36,896 nucleotides of DNA from Rhodobiaceae bacterium (lineage in GTDB: Bacteria > Pseudomonadota > Alphaproteobacteria > Puniceispirillales > Puniceispirillaceae). The translations under genes and the position numbers were made by a program. How positions within the stretch are numbered: the first letter of the stretch is position 1; the number at the start of each line of letters is the position of its first letter. Under the pieces are notes generated by a model. That model was not told the origin of the DNA and ran no database searches. It was given only the letters and a program-made list of their open reading frames with translations. Shown piece after piece: positions 1 through 10,380 of this stretch. The stretch is taken from positions 1 through 36,896 of the forward strand of contig JAAZUU010000008.1 of assembly GCA_018624035.1 (NCBI GenBank), read 5' to 3'.

Positions 1-837
1 GTGTCGGTCTTCGGCAATTTCATTTTCTCTGATGTCCCCGAAAATGGCGTGTCGGTGGTGGTGACGGCGGCCGAGGATCATGACCTCGCCATGGGTCTCG
101 CAGATGAAATCGCGCAAATGGCCTGGCGACGGCGGCATGATTTCAGACGTGAGCTGACGTCGGTATCGGAGGCGGTGGAGATGGCTCTGGACCATGACAG
201 GAAGCCGCTGATCTTTTCCGAGGCGGGGGACAATCCCGGCGGTGGCGGGTCCGGCCGAACCACGCAGCTGCTGGCTGAACTGATCAAGGCAGAGGCGCAG
301 AATGTTTTTTATGGGTCCTTCTTTGATCCCGACCTGGCGGCGGACGCGCATCGCGCCGGCGTCGGTGGCAGGCTTGTTGCGAAATTCAATCGCCACCGGG
401 GGGCAGCGGACTGGGAGATGTGGGACACGCCGCTGGAGGTTGAGGCGGAGATCATCGGATTGATCGACGGCGATGTCGTTGGCAGGCGGGGCATGCTGCA
501 GGGCCGCCGGATGCATCTCGGCAAATCCGCGCTGTTGCGGATCGGCGGTATTGACGTCGTGATCATTTCGGACCGCGCGCAGACAGCGGACCCGGTATTC
601 TTTGAGATGTTCGGTCTGAACGTGGCAGAGGCCCAGACCGTGATCGTCAAGTCCAGGGGGCATTTCAGGGCGGGCTTCAATATATGGTTTTCGCGTGAAC
701 AGACTTTCGAGATCGATACCGCCGGATTGACATCGCCTGTTTTGAGCCGGTGGAACTTCACCCGCATAAACCGGCCCAGCTACCCGTTGGACGAGGACAC
801 GGAATGGGCGTGCCAGACGTCGTCGCCCGAGGGCTGA
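1..837 (+). CDS. M81 family metallopeptidase (MlrC-like), C-terminal part, truncated by window start
   Basis: Open from base 1; DNPGGGGSGRTT and the MlrC C-terminal-type sequence layout; about 278 aa, so the N-terminal half is missing. Confidence 0.75.
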   Translation: MSVFGNFIFSDVPENGVSVVVTAAEDHDLAMGLADEIAQMAWRRRHDFRRELTSVSEAVEMALDHDRKPLIFSEAGDNPGGGGSGRTTQLLAELIKAEAQNVFYGSFFDPDLAADAHRAGVGGRLVAKFNRHRGAADWEMWDTPLEVEAEIIGLIDGDVVGRRGMLQGRRMHLGKSALLRIGGIDVVIISDRAQTADPVFFEMFGLNVAEAQTVIVKSRGHFRAGFNIWFSREQTFEIDTAGLTSPVLSRWNFTRINRPSYPLDEDTEWACQTSSPEG

Positions 838-1041
838 ATCGCCGGAAACCCCCGGTTGAATGCCATCGCCGCGACAGGAAGCTGTGCGGATGAACCTCTC
901 CGCCTTTTCATGGTTTCATGGTGTCACAGGGACGGTCCGGTGGATGCGGCAAGATGGGGTGTTCGACCTCGCTATGGTAATTTCGCCGAGCCTGTTGTTT
1001 GATCATGGCGAACCGAAACCTGTCCTTTCAGGAGTGTCCAA

Positions 1042-2652
1042 ATGGCAAAGTGTATGATTTCCGCACCACAACCGGAAGCCGTTGAGGCCGGCCTGGAGAC
1101 ATTCAAGCGCGGCGGCAATGTGATGGATGCCGCAATAACCGCGGCCATGGTGCAGACGGTTGTCGACCCACAGATGTGCGGCATTGCCGGGTTCGGATCA
1201 ATGCAGATCATCAGGCCCGGCGCGGGCGAAAGCAGCTTCATTGACTTTCATGGCAGCGCTCCCTTGGCCACAACCCCCGATATGTGGGAGCACTTGATCG
1301 AGCGCGAATGTGATGACGGGTTCGGCTTTGTCCTGAAGGGGCGGGTGAACGAATTCGGCTACACCTCGATGACATCGCCAATGACATTGCGCGCGATGGA
1401 CCTGGCGTTGTCAAAATATGGCTCGATGTCGCTTGGTGATGTGATGAAGCCAGCCATTGAATATTGCTTTGACGGGTTTGCCGTGCGGCCCAAGGTCCAT
1501 GCCTTCTGGATGCAGCCGGCGCAGGCCGGCCGGATGGAACGCATCGCGGTGGTCAACAAGCTGCCGGCTTCGCGGAAGATCTATCTTGATTCGCAGGGTG
1601 AGCTGCTGAAGATTGGCGATTGCTTGAAAAACCCTGACATGGGGCGCACCTATCAGCAGATTGCCGACGAAGGGGTGGAGGCGTTTTACAGCGGTTCCAT
1701 CGCCGACGCCATCGAGGCCGATATGCGTGCGCATGGCGGGCTTCTGACCAAACAGGATCTCGCCAACTGCGCGGCCGTGCCAAATCCGCCTCTGGTTGGC
1801 CATTACCGCGGTTTGGAGGTGGCGACCAACCAGCTTCCCGGCGGGGGCCTGATGATCCTGCTGATGCTCAACATTCTCGAATGTTTTGATCTTGTCGGTA
1901 TGGGGCATAACTCGGCTGCCTATATCGCGACGGTCGCCGAGGCGATGAAGCTGGCCACCATCGACAAGGACCTCAGCATGGGCGACCCGAACTTTGTCGA
2001 CGTGCCTGTCGAGCGGTTGTTGTCAAAATCTTACGCAAAGTCGCTGGCTGACCGCATCCGGGCCGGTGAAAAGGCGCATGTCAGGCGGTTGAATACAGGC
2101 GCCCCGGAAAGCAAGGATACAACGCATCTTGTCGTTGCCGACAGTGACGGCAATGTTGTCAATCTGACGCATTCGCTTGGCTCCAGCTCCGGTGTGATCA
2201 CTGATGGCCTTGGGTTCATGTACAATAACTGCATGATGGTTTTTGACCCGCGCCCGGGTCATGTCGGCTCGCTGGCGCCCGGCAAGGCCCGTTTCACCGC
2301 CATGTGCCCGACGGTGTTTTCAAGGGACGGGGCGCCAATGCTGGCGGTCGGCGCGCCGGGTGGCACCACCATCACGATGGGCGTGCTTCAGGCAATCCTG
2401 AATGTGGTCGATTTCGGCATGACGGCACATGAGGCGGTGTCCGCGCCACGTTTCTGTGCCACGTCGGACGTCATTGAACTGACCAACCGCATCTTCCGGT
2501 CAGTGGAGACCGAACTGAATGCGGCAGGTTACGAGACCGCCCGGTATGCCGCCAGCTATGTCACGCCAATCGTGCATGCGGTGCGGATCATTGACGGGAA
2601 ACTTGATGGCGGTGCCGACCCGGCCGGGGACGGTATGGCGGCATCCTGCTGA
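1042..2652 (+). CDS. Gamma-glutamyltransferase family protein, no obvious signal peptide
   Basis: 536 aa; GGNVMDAAITAAMVQTVVDPQMCGIAGFG and DTTHLVVADSDGNVVNLTHSLGSSSG (nucleophile Thr region), PGGGLMILLMLN. Confidence 0.9.
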   Translation: MAKCMISAPQPEAVEAGLETFKRGGNVMDAAITAAMVQTVVDPQMCGIAGFGSMQIIRPGAGESSFIDFHGSAPLATTPDMWEHLIERECDDGFGFVLKGRVNEFGYTSMTSPMTLRAMDLALSKYGSMSLGDVMKPAIEYCFDGFAVRPKVHAFWMQPAQAGRMERIAVVNKLPASRKIYLDSQGELLKIGDCLKNPDMGRTYQQIADEGVEAFYSGSIADAIEADMRAHGGLLTKQDLANCAAVPNPPLVGHYRGLEVATNQLPGGGLMILLMLNILECFDLVGMGHNSAAYIATVAEAMKLATIDKDLSMGDPNFVDVPVERLLSKSYAKSLADRIRAGEKAHVRRLNTGAPESKDTTHLVVADSDGNVVNLTHSLGSSSGVITDGLGFMYNNCMMVFDPRPGHVGSLAPGKARFTAMCPTVFSRDGAPMLAVGAPGGTTITMGVLQAILNVVDFGMTAHEAVSAPRFCATSDVIELTNRIFRSVETELNAAGYETARYAASYVTPIVHAVRIIDGKLDGGADPAGDGMAASC

Positions 2653-2661
2653 TGGTCTCTG

Positions 2662-3828
2662 TCAGAGGCCGCTGCTTGTCGGCTGGTTCGCAAGTTTCAG
2701 GATCGTGCGCGCGATGAAACGCGCCCGTTCGGCGAGACTGTCGATCTCCATCCATTCATCGGGGCGGTGATAATTGCCGCCGACCGGTCCGACGCCACAG
2801 ATTACCGGTGTGCCGGCGGCGGCGATGAAGCCGCTGTCGGCGCAACCGCCCGAATGATCCCCCGCAACCTCCACGCCATCCTGCGCGGCAATCTGCCGGT
2901 AGATGTCAAACAGCTCGGCCGACCGTTCCGACGGGTTGAGCGGGTAGAATTCACCCTTGATCTGCAGGGATGATGACGTGCCGTCGACTGTTGTTGTCTC
3001 GCAGATGGCACTGACCCTCGACAGGATATGCTCACGATCAGGGTGGTCCCGGTAGCGGATATCGATTGCACAATTCGCATCGGCGGCAACGGTATTCACC
3101 GATTGTCCACCCCCGACCAGCCCGACATTGATTGTGATGCCCCGTTCAAGATCGGTCAGCGCGTGGAGCGCCTGGACCTTTCGCGCCAGCTCCTCGATGG
3201 CGCTTCGCCCGTCCTCGAAGAATCCTCCGGAATGCGCCGCAACACCGGTTATGTCGCATCGGCAGAAGATTCCCCCTTTGCGTTGGGTGACGATATTGCC
3301 ATTGGGTCGGCTTGGTTCACTGTTGAAGGCGAGACGCGCCTTTTCCGCCTCGGCGGTGATCACATCCTTTGATGCGGGCGATCCGATTTCCTCATCACCG
3401 GTAAACAATCCGACAAGCGGGTTCGGATGACCGCCAAATTTGTGGAAGGCGGCGAGGATGAAGGCGTTGATTACAAGGCCGGGCTTCATATCCGCAACGC
3501 CCGGCCCAAAGGCCTTGCCATCGGCAGTCGAGAAAGGGCGTTTTTCCACCTCGCCTGTCTGGAACACCGTGTCACGATGGCCGCAAAGAAGAATTGGCTG
3601 ATTGCCGTCCCCGCCGGACACCACGGCCCGAATGGCGTCTCCATATACCTCAAGCGGGATGGTTTCATGCGGGATTTCATGTTGATCAAGGAATGACACA
3701 AGCCGTGCCCCGACGCGGTCCACGCCGGCCTTGTCAAAACTGTTGCTGTCGATATCGACAAGATCCTTCAGCAGCGCCAGCATGTTGTCCTGTTGCTGGT
3801 TCAGCCATTCGATAATCGGTTCACTCAT
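2662..3828 (-). CDS. M20 family metallopeptidase (glutamate carboxypeptidase/ArgE-like)
   Basis: ILLCGHRDTVFQTG, GPGVADMKPGL, GLFTGDEEIGSPASK, CADSGFIAAAGTPVICGVGPVGGNYHRPDEW; Met at 3828 preferred over the ORF start. Confidence 0.88.
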   Translation of the reverse strand: MSEPIIEWLNQQQDNMLALLKDLVDIDSNSFDKAGVDRVGARLVSFLDQHEIPHETIPLEVYGDAIRAVVSGGDGNQPILLCGHRDTVFQTGEVEKRPFSTADGKAFGPGVADMKPGLVINAFILAAFHKFGGHPNPLVGLFTGDEEIGSPASKDVITAEAEKARLAFNSEPSRPNGNIVTQRKGGIFCRCDITGVAAHSGGFFEDGRSAIEELARKVQALHALTDLERGITINVGLVGGGQSVNTVAADANCAIDIRYRDHPDREHILSRVSAICETTTVDGTSSSLQIKGEFYPLNPSERSAELFDIYRQIAAQDGVEVAGDHSGGCADSGFIAAAGTPVICGVGPVGGNYHRPDEWMEIDSLAERARFIARTILKLANQPTSSGL

Positions 3829-3832
3829 CCGT

Positions 3833-4756
3833 TCACCCTCTGTCACCGGGAAGTGTTTCTCTTGCCGTCACCTTCCGTTCGGACATTTCACGCCGAATGA
3901 CATAGAAAGACGAGCCAAAAATTATGCTGGCGCCCACCCATGTCCAGATATCCGACAATTCACCAAACAATATCCATCCGAACAGCATGGCAAATGGTAG
4001 GCGGGCATAATCGACACCCGCCACGAAGGAAGCATCCGCCAGCTTGTAGGCCCTGGTCAATGTGACATGTCCGATCACGGCCACCGGGCCGGTTACAGCC
4101 AGAATCAGCCAGACCTTCATTTCCGGCCATTCCCAGACATAGAGCGCCGGCAAAAGTGCCAGAGGCACCATGATCAGATGCGAGATGAAGACGATGACAA
4201 GCGGGTCATCCTTGCGCGTCAGATGTTTCACGACGAGCATCGAACAGCCCATCGCCAGAGCCGAGCCGATGGCGACGATGTGGCCAAGGCTGACCTCGGT
4301 AATTCCGGGCCTGAGAATAATGAACGCGCCGATGAACCCGATCATGATCGCAAGCCACCGCCGCAGCCGAACGGTTTCTCCAAGAAACAGGGCGGCCCCC
4401 ATCGTGGTGAAGAGCGGTGCAAGGAAGCTGAGCGCTGTCTGCTCACCGATGGGAATGAGCGTGACAGCAAAAAACCATGCCCACATCGCGATGATGCCGA
4501 CAACGGCCCGAAAGACATAGGTCTTGAATTGCGTGGTCGCGATGGTGCCGATGCCGCTGCGCAATACCAGGACCAGCAGGATCAGAAAGGCAAACAACAC
4601 ACGGCAGAAAACAGTTTGAAACGAATTTACGTCGTATTGTCCCAGCAATCTGCCAAGCGCGGCGAGAAGCGACAGGGCAACGCAGGACACAAGCATCCAG
4701 AAGGCAGACTGCAATGTCTTGTCTGCGTTTTTTAAAAAATGTGCCGAAAAATCCAA
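3833..4756 (-). CDS. DMT superfamily (EamA) transporter
   Basis: About 10 hydrophobic segments, two EamA-like halves (SFLAPLFTTMGAALFLGETVRLRRWLAIMIGFIGAFIILRPG); start codon would be TTG, so start uncertain. Confidence 0.85.
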   Translation of the reverse strand: MDFSAHFLKNADKTLQSAFWMLVSCVALSLLAALGRLLGQYDVNSFQTVFCRVLFAFLILLVLVLRSGIGTIATTQFKTYVFRAVVGIIAMWAWFFAVTLIPIGEQTALSFLAPLFTTMGAALFLGETVRLRRWLAIMIGFIGAFIILRPGITEVSLGHIVAIGSALAMGCSMLVVKHLTRKDDPLVIVFISHLIMVPLALLPALYVWEWPEMKVWLILAVTGPVAVIGHVTLTRAYKLADASFVAGVDYARLPFAMLFGWILFGELSDIWTWVGASIIFGSSFYVIRREMSERKVTARETLPGDRG

Positions 4757-4971
4757 TGGTTACCTTATCAACTGGTCGTTCGCGCCTGCCGCGAATGCAG
4801 CGAGGTGGCGGCTGTCGAAATGACAACAATTCAAATTCCACAAAGCATGCCGGCCATCACCGCCGGGCGCAACAAATCAATCAAGGGCATCGCAGGGCCT
4901 TGGCAAGTCCCGATGCCTGTGCTTACGATGAAAGCCTGGCACGACAATGTTGAGTTGCAGGAGGATTCAAT

Positions 4972-6489
4972 ATGAAAAGACAGTTTTTATTGACCATCAC
5001 CAGCATGGCGCTGGCCGCCGGGATCTCCGGTGTCGCGCATGCAGGAAAATCGGACGACACGCTCAATGTCGCGATTGATAGAGAGCTTGAGTCGGTCGAC
5101 AATTATTACAATACGGCCCGTGAAGGCATCGTGATTTCACGGATGGTGTGGGACGCGCTTCTCTATCGCGACCCGGCCACCAACGAATATCTGCCGAACC
5201 TGGCCACCTCATACAAATGGGTTGATTCCACAACCCTCGAGTTTGATCTGCGCAAGGGCGTGACATTCCACAATGGCGAGAAATTCGACGCTGATGATGT
5301 CGTCTACACCCTTGACTATGTCTCGGATCCGAATAACGGCGCCAAGCCGGCAAGAAATGTGAACTGGTGGGCTTCAACCGAGAAGCTTGGTGATTACAAG
5401 GTCAGGTTGAACCTCAAGAAAGAATTTCCGGCCGCGCTGGAATTTCTTTCCGGTCCGATTGTGATGTATCCGAATGAATATTACGCGGAGGTTGGCCCGG
5501 AAGGGATGGCCCTCAAGCCTGTTGGCACGGGTCCATATGCCGTAACGAGCGTCGAGCCCGGCAAGCGCTACAAGTTCAAGAAATATGACGGCTACCATTC
5601 CTCCAGCCCGAAGGGGCAGGCCAATATCGGCAATGTTGTCATCCGCACCATCGCGGAAAGCAACACCCAGCTTGCCGAACTGTTTTCCGGCGGCATTGAC
5701 TGGATCTGGAAGGTGAAGCCGGATCAGGCCGAGCGCATAGAGGCGCAAGGCCAGTTCACCGTCAAGAATTCATCGACCATGCGAATTGGCTATCTGAATT
5801 TTGACGCCATGGGCCGACACAGCAAGAATCCGATGAACGATGTTCGGGTGCGGCGCGCCATCGCCCACGCCATTGACCGTGAGGGCATTGTGAATGCGCT
5901 CGTCAAGGGCGAGTCCATGGTGGTGCATTCGCTGTGCTTCCCGTCACAGTTCGGCTGCACGCAGGACGTGCCGAAATATGACTACAACCCGGAGAAGGCC
6001 AAGCAGCTCCTGGCCGAGGCCGGCTATGTGGATGGTTTTGAAATTCCGTTCCTTGCCTATCGCAACCGGGATTATGCCGAGGCGATGATCAACAATCTGA
6101 ACGCAGTGGGTATCAAGACGAACTTTGAATATCTGAAATATGCCGCGTTCAGGGACAAGGTGCAGGATGGTGGATCACCGTTCAATTTCGGCACCTGGGG
6201 GTCATATTCGATCAATGACGTCTCTGCCATCACAAGCCACTTCCAGTCTGGCGGCAAGGATGATTATTCGAAGGATGCCGAGGTCATCAAGCAGCTTGGC
6301 ATCGGCGATTCCTCGGTTGATCCGACCGTCCGACAGGACGCCTATAAAGCGGCGCTCTCGCGTATTTCGGGCGAGGTGTTCATGTTCCCACTGTGGTCAT
6401 ACAACACCTGGTATGCGTTTTCGAAAGAGGTGGATTTCAACCCGACACCGGATGAGATCCCGCGCTTCTTCACAGCCAAGTGGCTGTAG
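4972..6489 (+). CDS. ABC transporter substrate-binding protein, peptide/nickel family (SBP_bac_5)
   Basis: Signal peptide MKRQFLLTITSMALAAGISGVAHA; LATSYKWVDSTTLEFDLRKGVTFHNGEKFDADDVVYTLDYV; GGAGG-like RBS upstream. Confidence 0.93.
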   Translation: MKRQFLLTITSMALAAGISGVAHAGKSDDTLNVAIDRELESVDNYYNTAREGIVISRMVWDALLYRDPATNEYLPNLATSYKWVDSTTLEFDLRKGVTFHNGEKFDADDVVYTLDYVSDPNNGAKPARNVNWWASTEKLGDYKVRLNLKKEFPAALEFLSGPIVMYPNEYYAEVGPEGMALKPVGTGPYAVTSVEPGKRYKFKKYDGYHSSSPKGQANIGNVVIRTIAESNTQLAELFSGGIDWIWKVKPDQAERIEAQGQFTVKNSSTMRIGYLNFDAMGRHSKNPMNDVRVRRAIAHAIDREGIVNALVKGESMVVHSLCFPSQFGCTQDVPKYDYNPEKAKQLLAEAGYVDGFEIPFLAYRNRDYAEAMINNLNAVGIKTNFEYLKYAAFRDKVQDGGSPFNFGTWGSYSINDVSAITSHFQSGGKDDYSKDAEVIKQLGIGDSSVDPTVRQDAYKAALSRISGEVFMFPLWSYNTWYAFSKEVDFNPTPDEIPRFFTAKWL

Positions 6490-6500
6490 ACCAATACGCC

Positions 6501-6526
6501 ATCTGCGCGCCGAAAGGCGCGCAGAT
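6501..6526 (+). promoter_or_regulatory. Perfect 11-bp GAAA-tetraloop hairpin between SBP and first permease (RNA stabiliser/attenuator candidate)
   Basis: ATCTGCGCGCC-GAAA-GGCGCGCAGAT, 12 bp after the SBP stop, no downstream U-tract. Confidence 0.8.
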
Positions 6527-6559
6527 ACCTTTGTCAGTGGCAATTTGATGCGTTAAGCG

Positions 6560-7477
6560 ATGATTTACTACACGATAAAGCGTCTGGGTCTTGCATTGCT
6601 GGTGGCACTCACGGTGTCATTCATCAGTTTCGGATTGCTGTATCTTTCAAGCGATCCGGCCATCGCGATGGCGGGCGAGACAGCCTCGGACGCGGATATC
6701 GAGGCGATCAGAAAGCTGTATGGTTTTGACCGGCCCATCCTTGTTCAGTATTTCGACTGGCTGCAACGCGCCATGGGCGGCGATCTTGGCAAGAGCTATT
6801 ACTTCCGCACGGATGTAAGCTCCCTGATCGGCGAGAGATTGCCGACGACAATGACGCTTGGCGTGTGTGCCATCACTTTTGCGATTGTCCTGTCGGTTCC
6901 GCTTGGCGTGGCTGCCGCGATCCGCCCGAACAGTCTGGTCGACCGGGTGGCCCTGTTCCTGTCTGTGATGGGCCAGGCGCTGCCAAGCTTCTGGTTTGCC
7001 CTGATGCTGATTGTGTTCCTGTCGGTGAATTTGCGGCTCCTGCCAACATCCGGTTCGGACACCTGGCTGCATTTTGTCATGCCAACCGTCGTTCTGGGAT
7101 ATTATGCGGCGCCGGCCATCATGAGGCTTACACGTACCGGCATGCTCGAGGTTCTGAGCACGGATTACATAAGGACGGCCCGTGCCAAGGGGCTTCGGCC
7201 CTGGGTAGTGCTGTTCAAGCATGCCTTGCGCAATGCGATCATTCCCGTTGTCAGCCTTGCCGCCGTGCAGTTCGGCTTCATGCTGGGGGGATCCATCGTT
7301 GTTGAGACCATCTTTGCCCTTCATGGGGCCGGGTTCCTGGCATGGGAGTCGATCACCCGTAATGATCTGCCGACGGTGCAGGGGCTGATACTGGTGTTCT
7401 CGCTCTTTTATATCGTTCTCACCTTTTTTGCTGATCTTTTGAATGCATGGCTTGATCCGCGCATCAGGATAAATTGA
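6560..7477 (+). CDS. ABC transporter permease (DppB type)
   Basis: MIYYTIKRLGLALLVALTVSFISFGLLYLSSDPA; DYIRTARAKGLRPWVVLFKHALRNAIIPVVS EAA motif. Confidence 0.93.
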   Translation: MIYYTIKRLGLALLVALTVSFISFGLLYLSSDPAIAMAGETASDADIEAIRKLYGFDRPILVQYFDWLQRAMGGDLGKSYYFRTDVSSLIGERLPTTMTLGVCAITFAIVLSVPLGVAAAIRPNSLVDRVALFLSVMGQALPSFWFALMLIVFLSVNLRLLPTSGSDTWLHFVMPTVVLGYYAAPAIMRLTRTGMLEVLSTDYIRTARAKGLRPWVVLFKHALRNAIIPVVSLAAVQFGFMLGGSIVVETIFALHGAGFLAWESITRNDLPTVQGLILVFSLFYIVLTFFADLLNAWLDPRIRIN

Positions 7478-8367
7478 TGGCTTCTTCAGACAGTCAACCC
7501 AACGACGCCACCTCCGTCTACGGCCTGATGAAAAAGCGGGTGCGGGGTCATCAGGGCATGATCATCGGTTCGCTGATCGTCCTGTCGGTCCTGCTGATCG
7601 CGCTTCTTGCTCCATTGATTGCGCCACATGATCCCTATCAACAGGATCTGCTGAAACGGTTGATCCCGCCGGTATGGGACAGCCGAGGAAGCTGGGAACA
7701 TATTCTTGGCACGGATCATCTTGGACGGGATTACCTGTCACGTCTGATCTACGGCGCCAGGATTTCCCTGCTGATAGGTATTGGCGCGGCGCTGATATCC
7801 GGCATTATCGGGACGATCATGGGCGTCATGGCAGGCTATTTCGGTGGCCGTGTGGACATGATCGTGACCTTCATGATCACGGTAAGGCTTTCCATGCCGG
7901 TGGTGCTTGTCGCGCTGGCGGTTGTGGCGATTGTCGGTGGCTCGCTGCAGGTTGTGATCACCGTGCTTGGTCTTTTGTTGTGGGATCGCTTTGCCGTTGT
8001 CATGCGATCCTCCACATTGCAGATCCGGTCCATGGACTATGTTGCCGCGGCGCGGGCGGTAGGCTGTTCGACATCGCGTGTTCTTGTGACCGAGGTCATG
8101 CCGAATGTCGTCAACAATCTGATCGTCATTGCGACGATTGAAATCGCCCATGCGATCATTCTGGAAGCAGCCCTGTCTTTCCTTGGGCTTGGTGTCCAGC
8201 CGCCATTGCCGTCCTGGGGGCTTATGGTCTCGGAGGGAAAGGACATGATGCTTTTTGAGGCCTGGCTGATCACCATCCCGGGCGTTGCGCTGTTCCTGCT
8301 GGTTCTGGCGATCAATCTGATGGGCGACGGGGTTCGAGATATTACCGCGCCGGAAAACCGGAACTAG
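7474..8367 (+). CDS. ABC transporter permease (DppC type)
   Basis: LLAPLIAPHDPYQQDLL, GTDHLGRDYLSRLIYGARISL, EAALSFLGLGVQPPLPSWG; overlaps upstream stop (ATGA). Confidence 0.93.
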   Translation: MMASSDSQPNDATSVYGLMKKRVRGHQGMIIGSLIVLSVLLIALLAPLIAPHDPYQQDLLKRLIPPVWDSRGSWEHILGTDHLGRDYLSRLIYGARISLLIGIGAALISGIIGTIMGVMAGYFGGRVDMIVTFMITVRLSMPVVLVALAVVAIVGGSLQVVITVLGLLLWDRFAVVMRSSTLQIRSMDYVAAARAVGCSTSRVLVTEVMPNVVNNLIVIATIEIAHAIILEAALSFLGLGVQPPLPSWGLMVSEGKDMMLFEAWLITIPGVALFLLVLAINLMGDGVRDITAPENRN

Positions 8368-8376
8368 GAGGCCGAG

Positions 8377-9372
8377 ATGGGTAATCGTGTTTTGAGCGTC
8401 CGGAACCTTTCCGTTGATATCCCGCTGGCCGATGGCGTCCTGCATGCAGTTGATGACGTGAACCTGCATGTTGATCGCGGCGAGACGCTGTGCATTGTCG
8501 GCGAGTCCGGCTGCGGAAAGTCACTTACCTCGCTTGCCCTGATGGACCTTCTTCCCAAGAAGGCCATTCGCACAATTGGAAGGCTGGACCTGAACGAGGC
8601 CAGCATTCTGGATTATTCCGAAAGGCAGATGTCGGATGTCCGGGGCAATCGGATGGGGATGATTTTCCAGGAGCCCATGACGAGCCTGAACCCGGCATTC
8701 ACCATTGGCAACCAGATGGTGGAAACGCTGCGCCGGCATCGCGACATATCCAAATCGGACGCAAGGGATCTTGCCAAGCAGATGTTGGAAAAGGTGGGGA
8801 TTACTGCCGCTGAGCAGCGCCTTACCCAGTATCCGCATCAGCTGTCAGGCGGGCTTCGCCAGCGTGTGATGATTGCAATGACATTGTTGTGCGAACCGGA
8901 ATTGATTATCGCGGACGAGCCGACCACAGCGCTTGATGTCACGATCCAGGCACAGATCCTGCTGCTGCTGCGAGAGTTGCAGCACGAGTATGACATGGGG
9001 CTGATTCTGATTACCCATGACCTTGGCGTGGTCGCCCGTATCGCGACACGGGTTGCGGTGATGTATGCCGGCCAGATTGTTGAGCAGGGCACGGTGGAAC
9101 AGATTTTTGAAAATCCCATGCATCCGTATACGCGCGGCCTCATGCGGTGTATTCCGGTACCGGGGAAAACCCGGCCTGGCGAGCCGCTCGGATCGATTCC
9201 GGGGATGGTGCCGTCACTGATTGGCAGCTTTACCGGCTGCCGGTTCGCGGACAGATGCGACCTGGTGAAAGAGGCCTGCCGCAAGAGCGACGTTGCGCTT
9301 CGTGATGTTGCCGGCAAGACGCAGGCCTATCGCTGTGTGATTGACCCGCAGGCGATGACAAAGGTGGCATGA
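8377..9372 (+). CDS. ABC transporter ATP-binding protein (DppD type)
   Basis: Walker [17 protein letters not shown] signature, Walker [15 protein letters not shown]-terminal oligopeptide-type Cys region. Confidence 0.94.
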   Translation: MGNRVLSVRNLSVDIPLADGVLHAVDDVNLHVDRGETLCIVGESGCGKSLTSLALMDLLPKKAIRTIGRLDLNEASILDYSERQMSDVRGNRMGMIFQEPMTSLNPAFTIGNQMVETLRRHRDISKSDARDLAKQMLEKVGITAAEQRLTQYPHQLSGGLRQRVMIAMTLLCEPELIIADEPTTALDVTIQAQILLLLRELQHEYDMGLILITHDLGVVARIATRVAVMYAGQIVEQGTVEQIFENPMHPYTRGLMRCIPVPGKTRPGEPLGSIPGMVPSLIGSFTGCRFADRCDLVKEACRKSDVALRDVAGKTQAYRCVIDPQAMTKVA

Positions 9373-10349
9373 TGGCTGAGGTGATGATCAACGCCAGCGC
9401 TGTGACCCGCGACTTTTCCATTTCGCGTGGCATGTTCCGCGGCAAGCAGCGCCTTCAGGCGGTAAACGGGGTGGACCTGACCGTCACCCGCGGCGAGGTA
9501 CTGGCACTGGTTGGGGAATCCGGCTGTGGCAAGACAACGCTGGCGAAAATTCTGCTTGGCCTGTTGCCGCAGACAAGCGGTTCCATATCGCTGTGCGGCA
9601 CGCCGATCGGCAGCGTGCCGCGTCTCGATCTGTCCAGAATGATCCAACCCATTTTTCAGGACCCTTACTCGTCACTGAACCCGCGCAAGAGCATTGGCAG
9701 CATTATCGGTCTTCCAATGCGGGTGCAGGGCATCGAGGACCAGCAGACGATCCTTCGGCGGGTCGAGGAAACGATGGAGCTTGTGGGTCTGCCACCGCGC
9801 CTGCTGAACGCCTATCCAAACCAGCTTTCAGGTGGCCAGCGCCAGCGTGTCGCCATCGCCCGCGCCCTGGTCAACAGACCCCAGATAGTTGTATGTGATG
9901 AGCCGACATCGGCGCTTGACGTCTCGGTGCAGTCGCAAATCCTGAATTTGCTGAATGACCTGCGGACAGAGCTTAACCTCACCTACATCATCATCAGCCA
10001 CAATCTGGCGGTTGTCGAACATATCGCCAGCCGCGTTGCGGTGATGTATCTGGGCCGTATTGTCGAACAGGCCGAGACCACCGCCATGTTTCGCAATCCA
10101 CAACATCCCTATACGCGGGCGTTGCTTGATTCGGTGCTGACACCCGACCCGCGTCTTGGTGTGCCCAATACCCAGTTGGGTGCCAGCTACCCCAATCCGA
10201 TTGACCCGCCGAGCGGCTGTGCCTTCCATCCACGGTGCGCCAACGCGATGCCGCATTGTGCGCAAACTGCGCCGGGCGGCACGGCCCATAATGATGCCTA
10301 TGTTGAATGCCATCTCTACAGTGACGCGGGTGTGGCGAAGGCCGGGTGA
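9369..10349 (+). CDS. ABC transporter ATP-binding protein (DppF type)
   Basis: [41 protein letters not shown]-terminal Cys motif; overlaps the previous stop. Confidence 0.94.
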   Translation: MMAEVMINASAVTRDFSISRGMFRGKQRLQAVNGVDLTVTRGEVLALVGESGCGKTTLAKILLGLLPQTSGSISLCGTPIGSVPRLDLSRMIQPIFQDPYSSLNPRKSIGSIIGLPMRVQGIEDQQTILRRVEETMELVGLPPRLLNAYPNQLSGGQRQRVAIARALVNRPQIVVCDEPTSALDVSVQSQILNLLNDLRTELNLTYIIISHNLAVVEHIASRVAVMYLGRIVEQAETTAMFRNPQHPYTRALLDSVLTPDPRLGVPNTQLGASYPNPIDPPSGCAFHPRCANAMPHCAQTAPGGTAHNDAYVECHLYSDAGVAKAG

Positions 10350-10380
10350 TCAGGCTGATTGATCAGGCTGAATGATCAGG
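10347..10380. repeat. 13-bp tandem repeat (TGATCAGGCTGAW, about 2.6 copies) between convergent stop codons
   Basis: TGATCAGGCTGAT / TGATCAGGCTGAA / TGATCAGG read directly. Confidence 0.85.
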
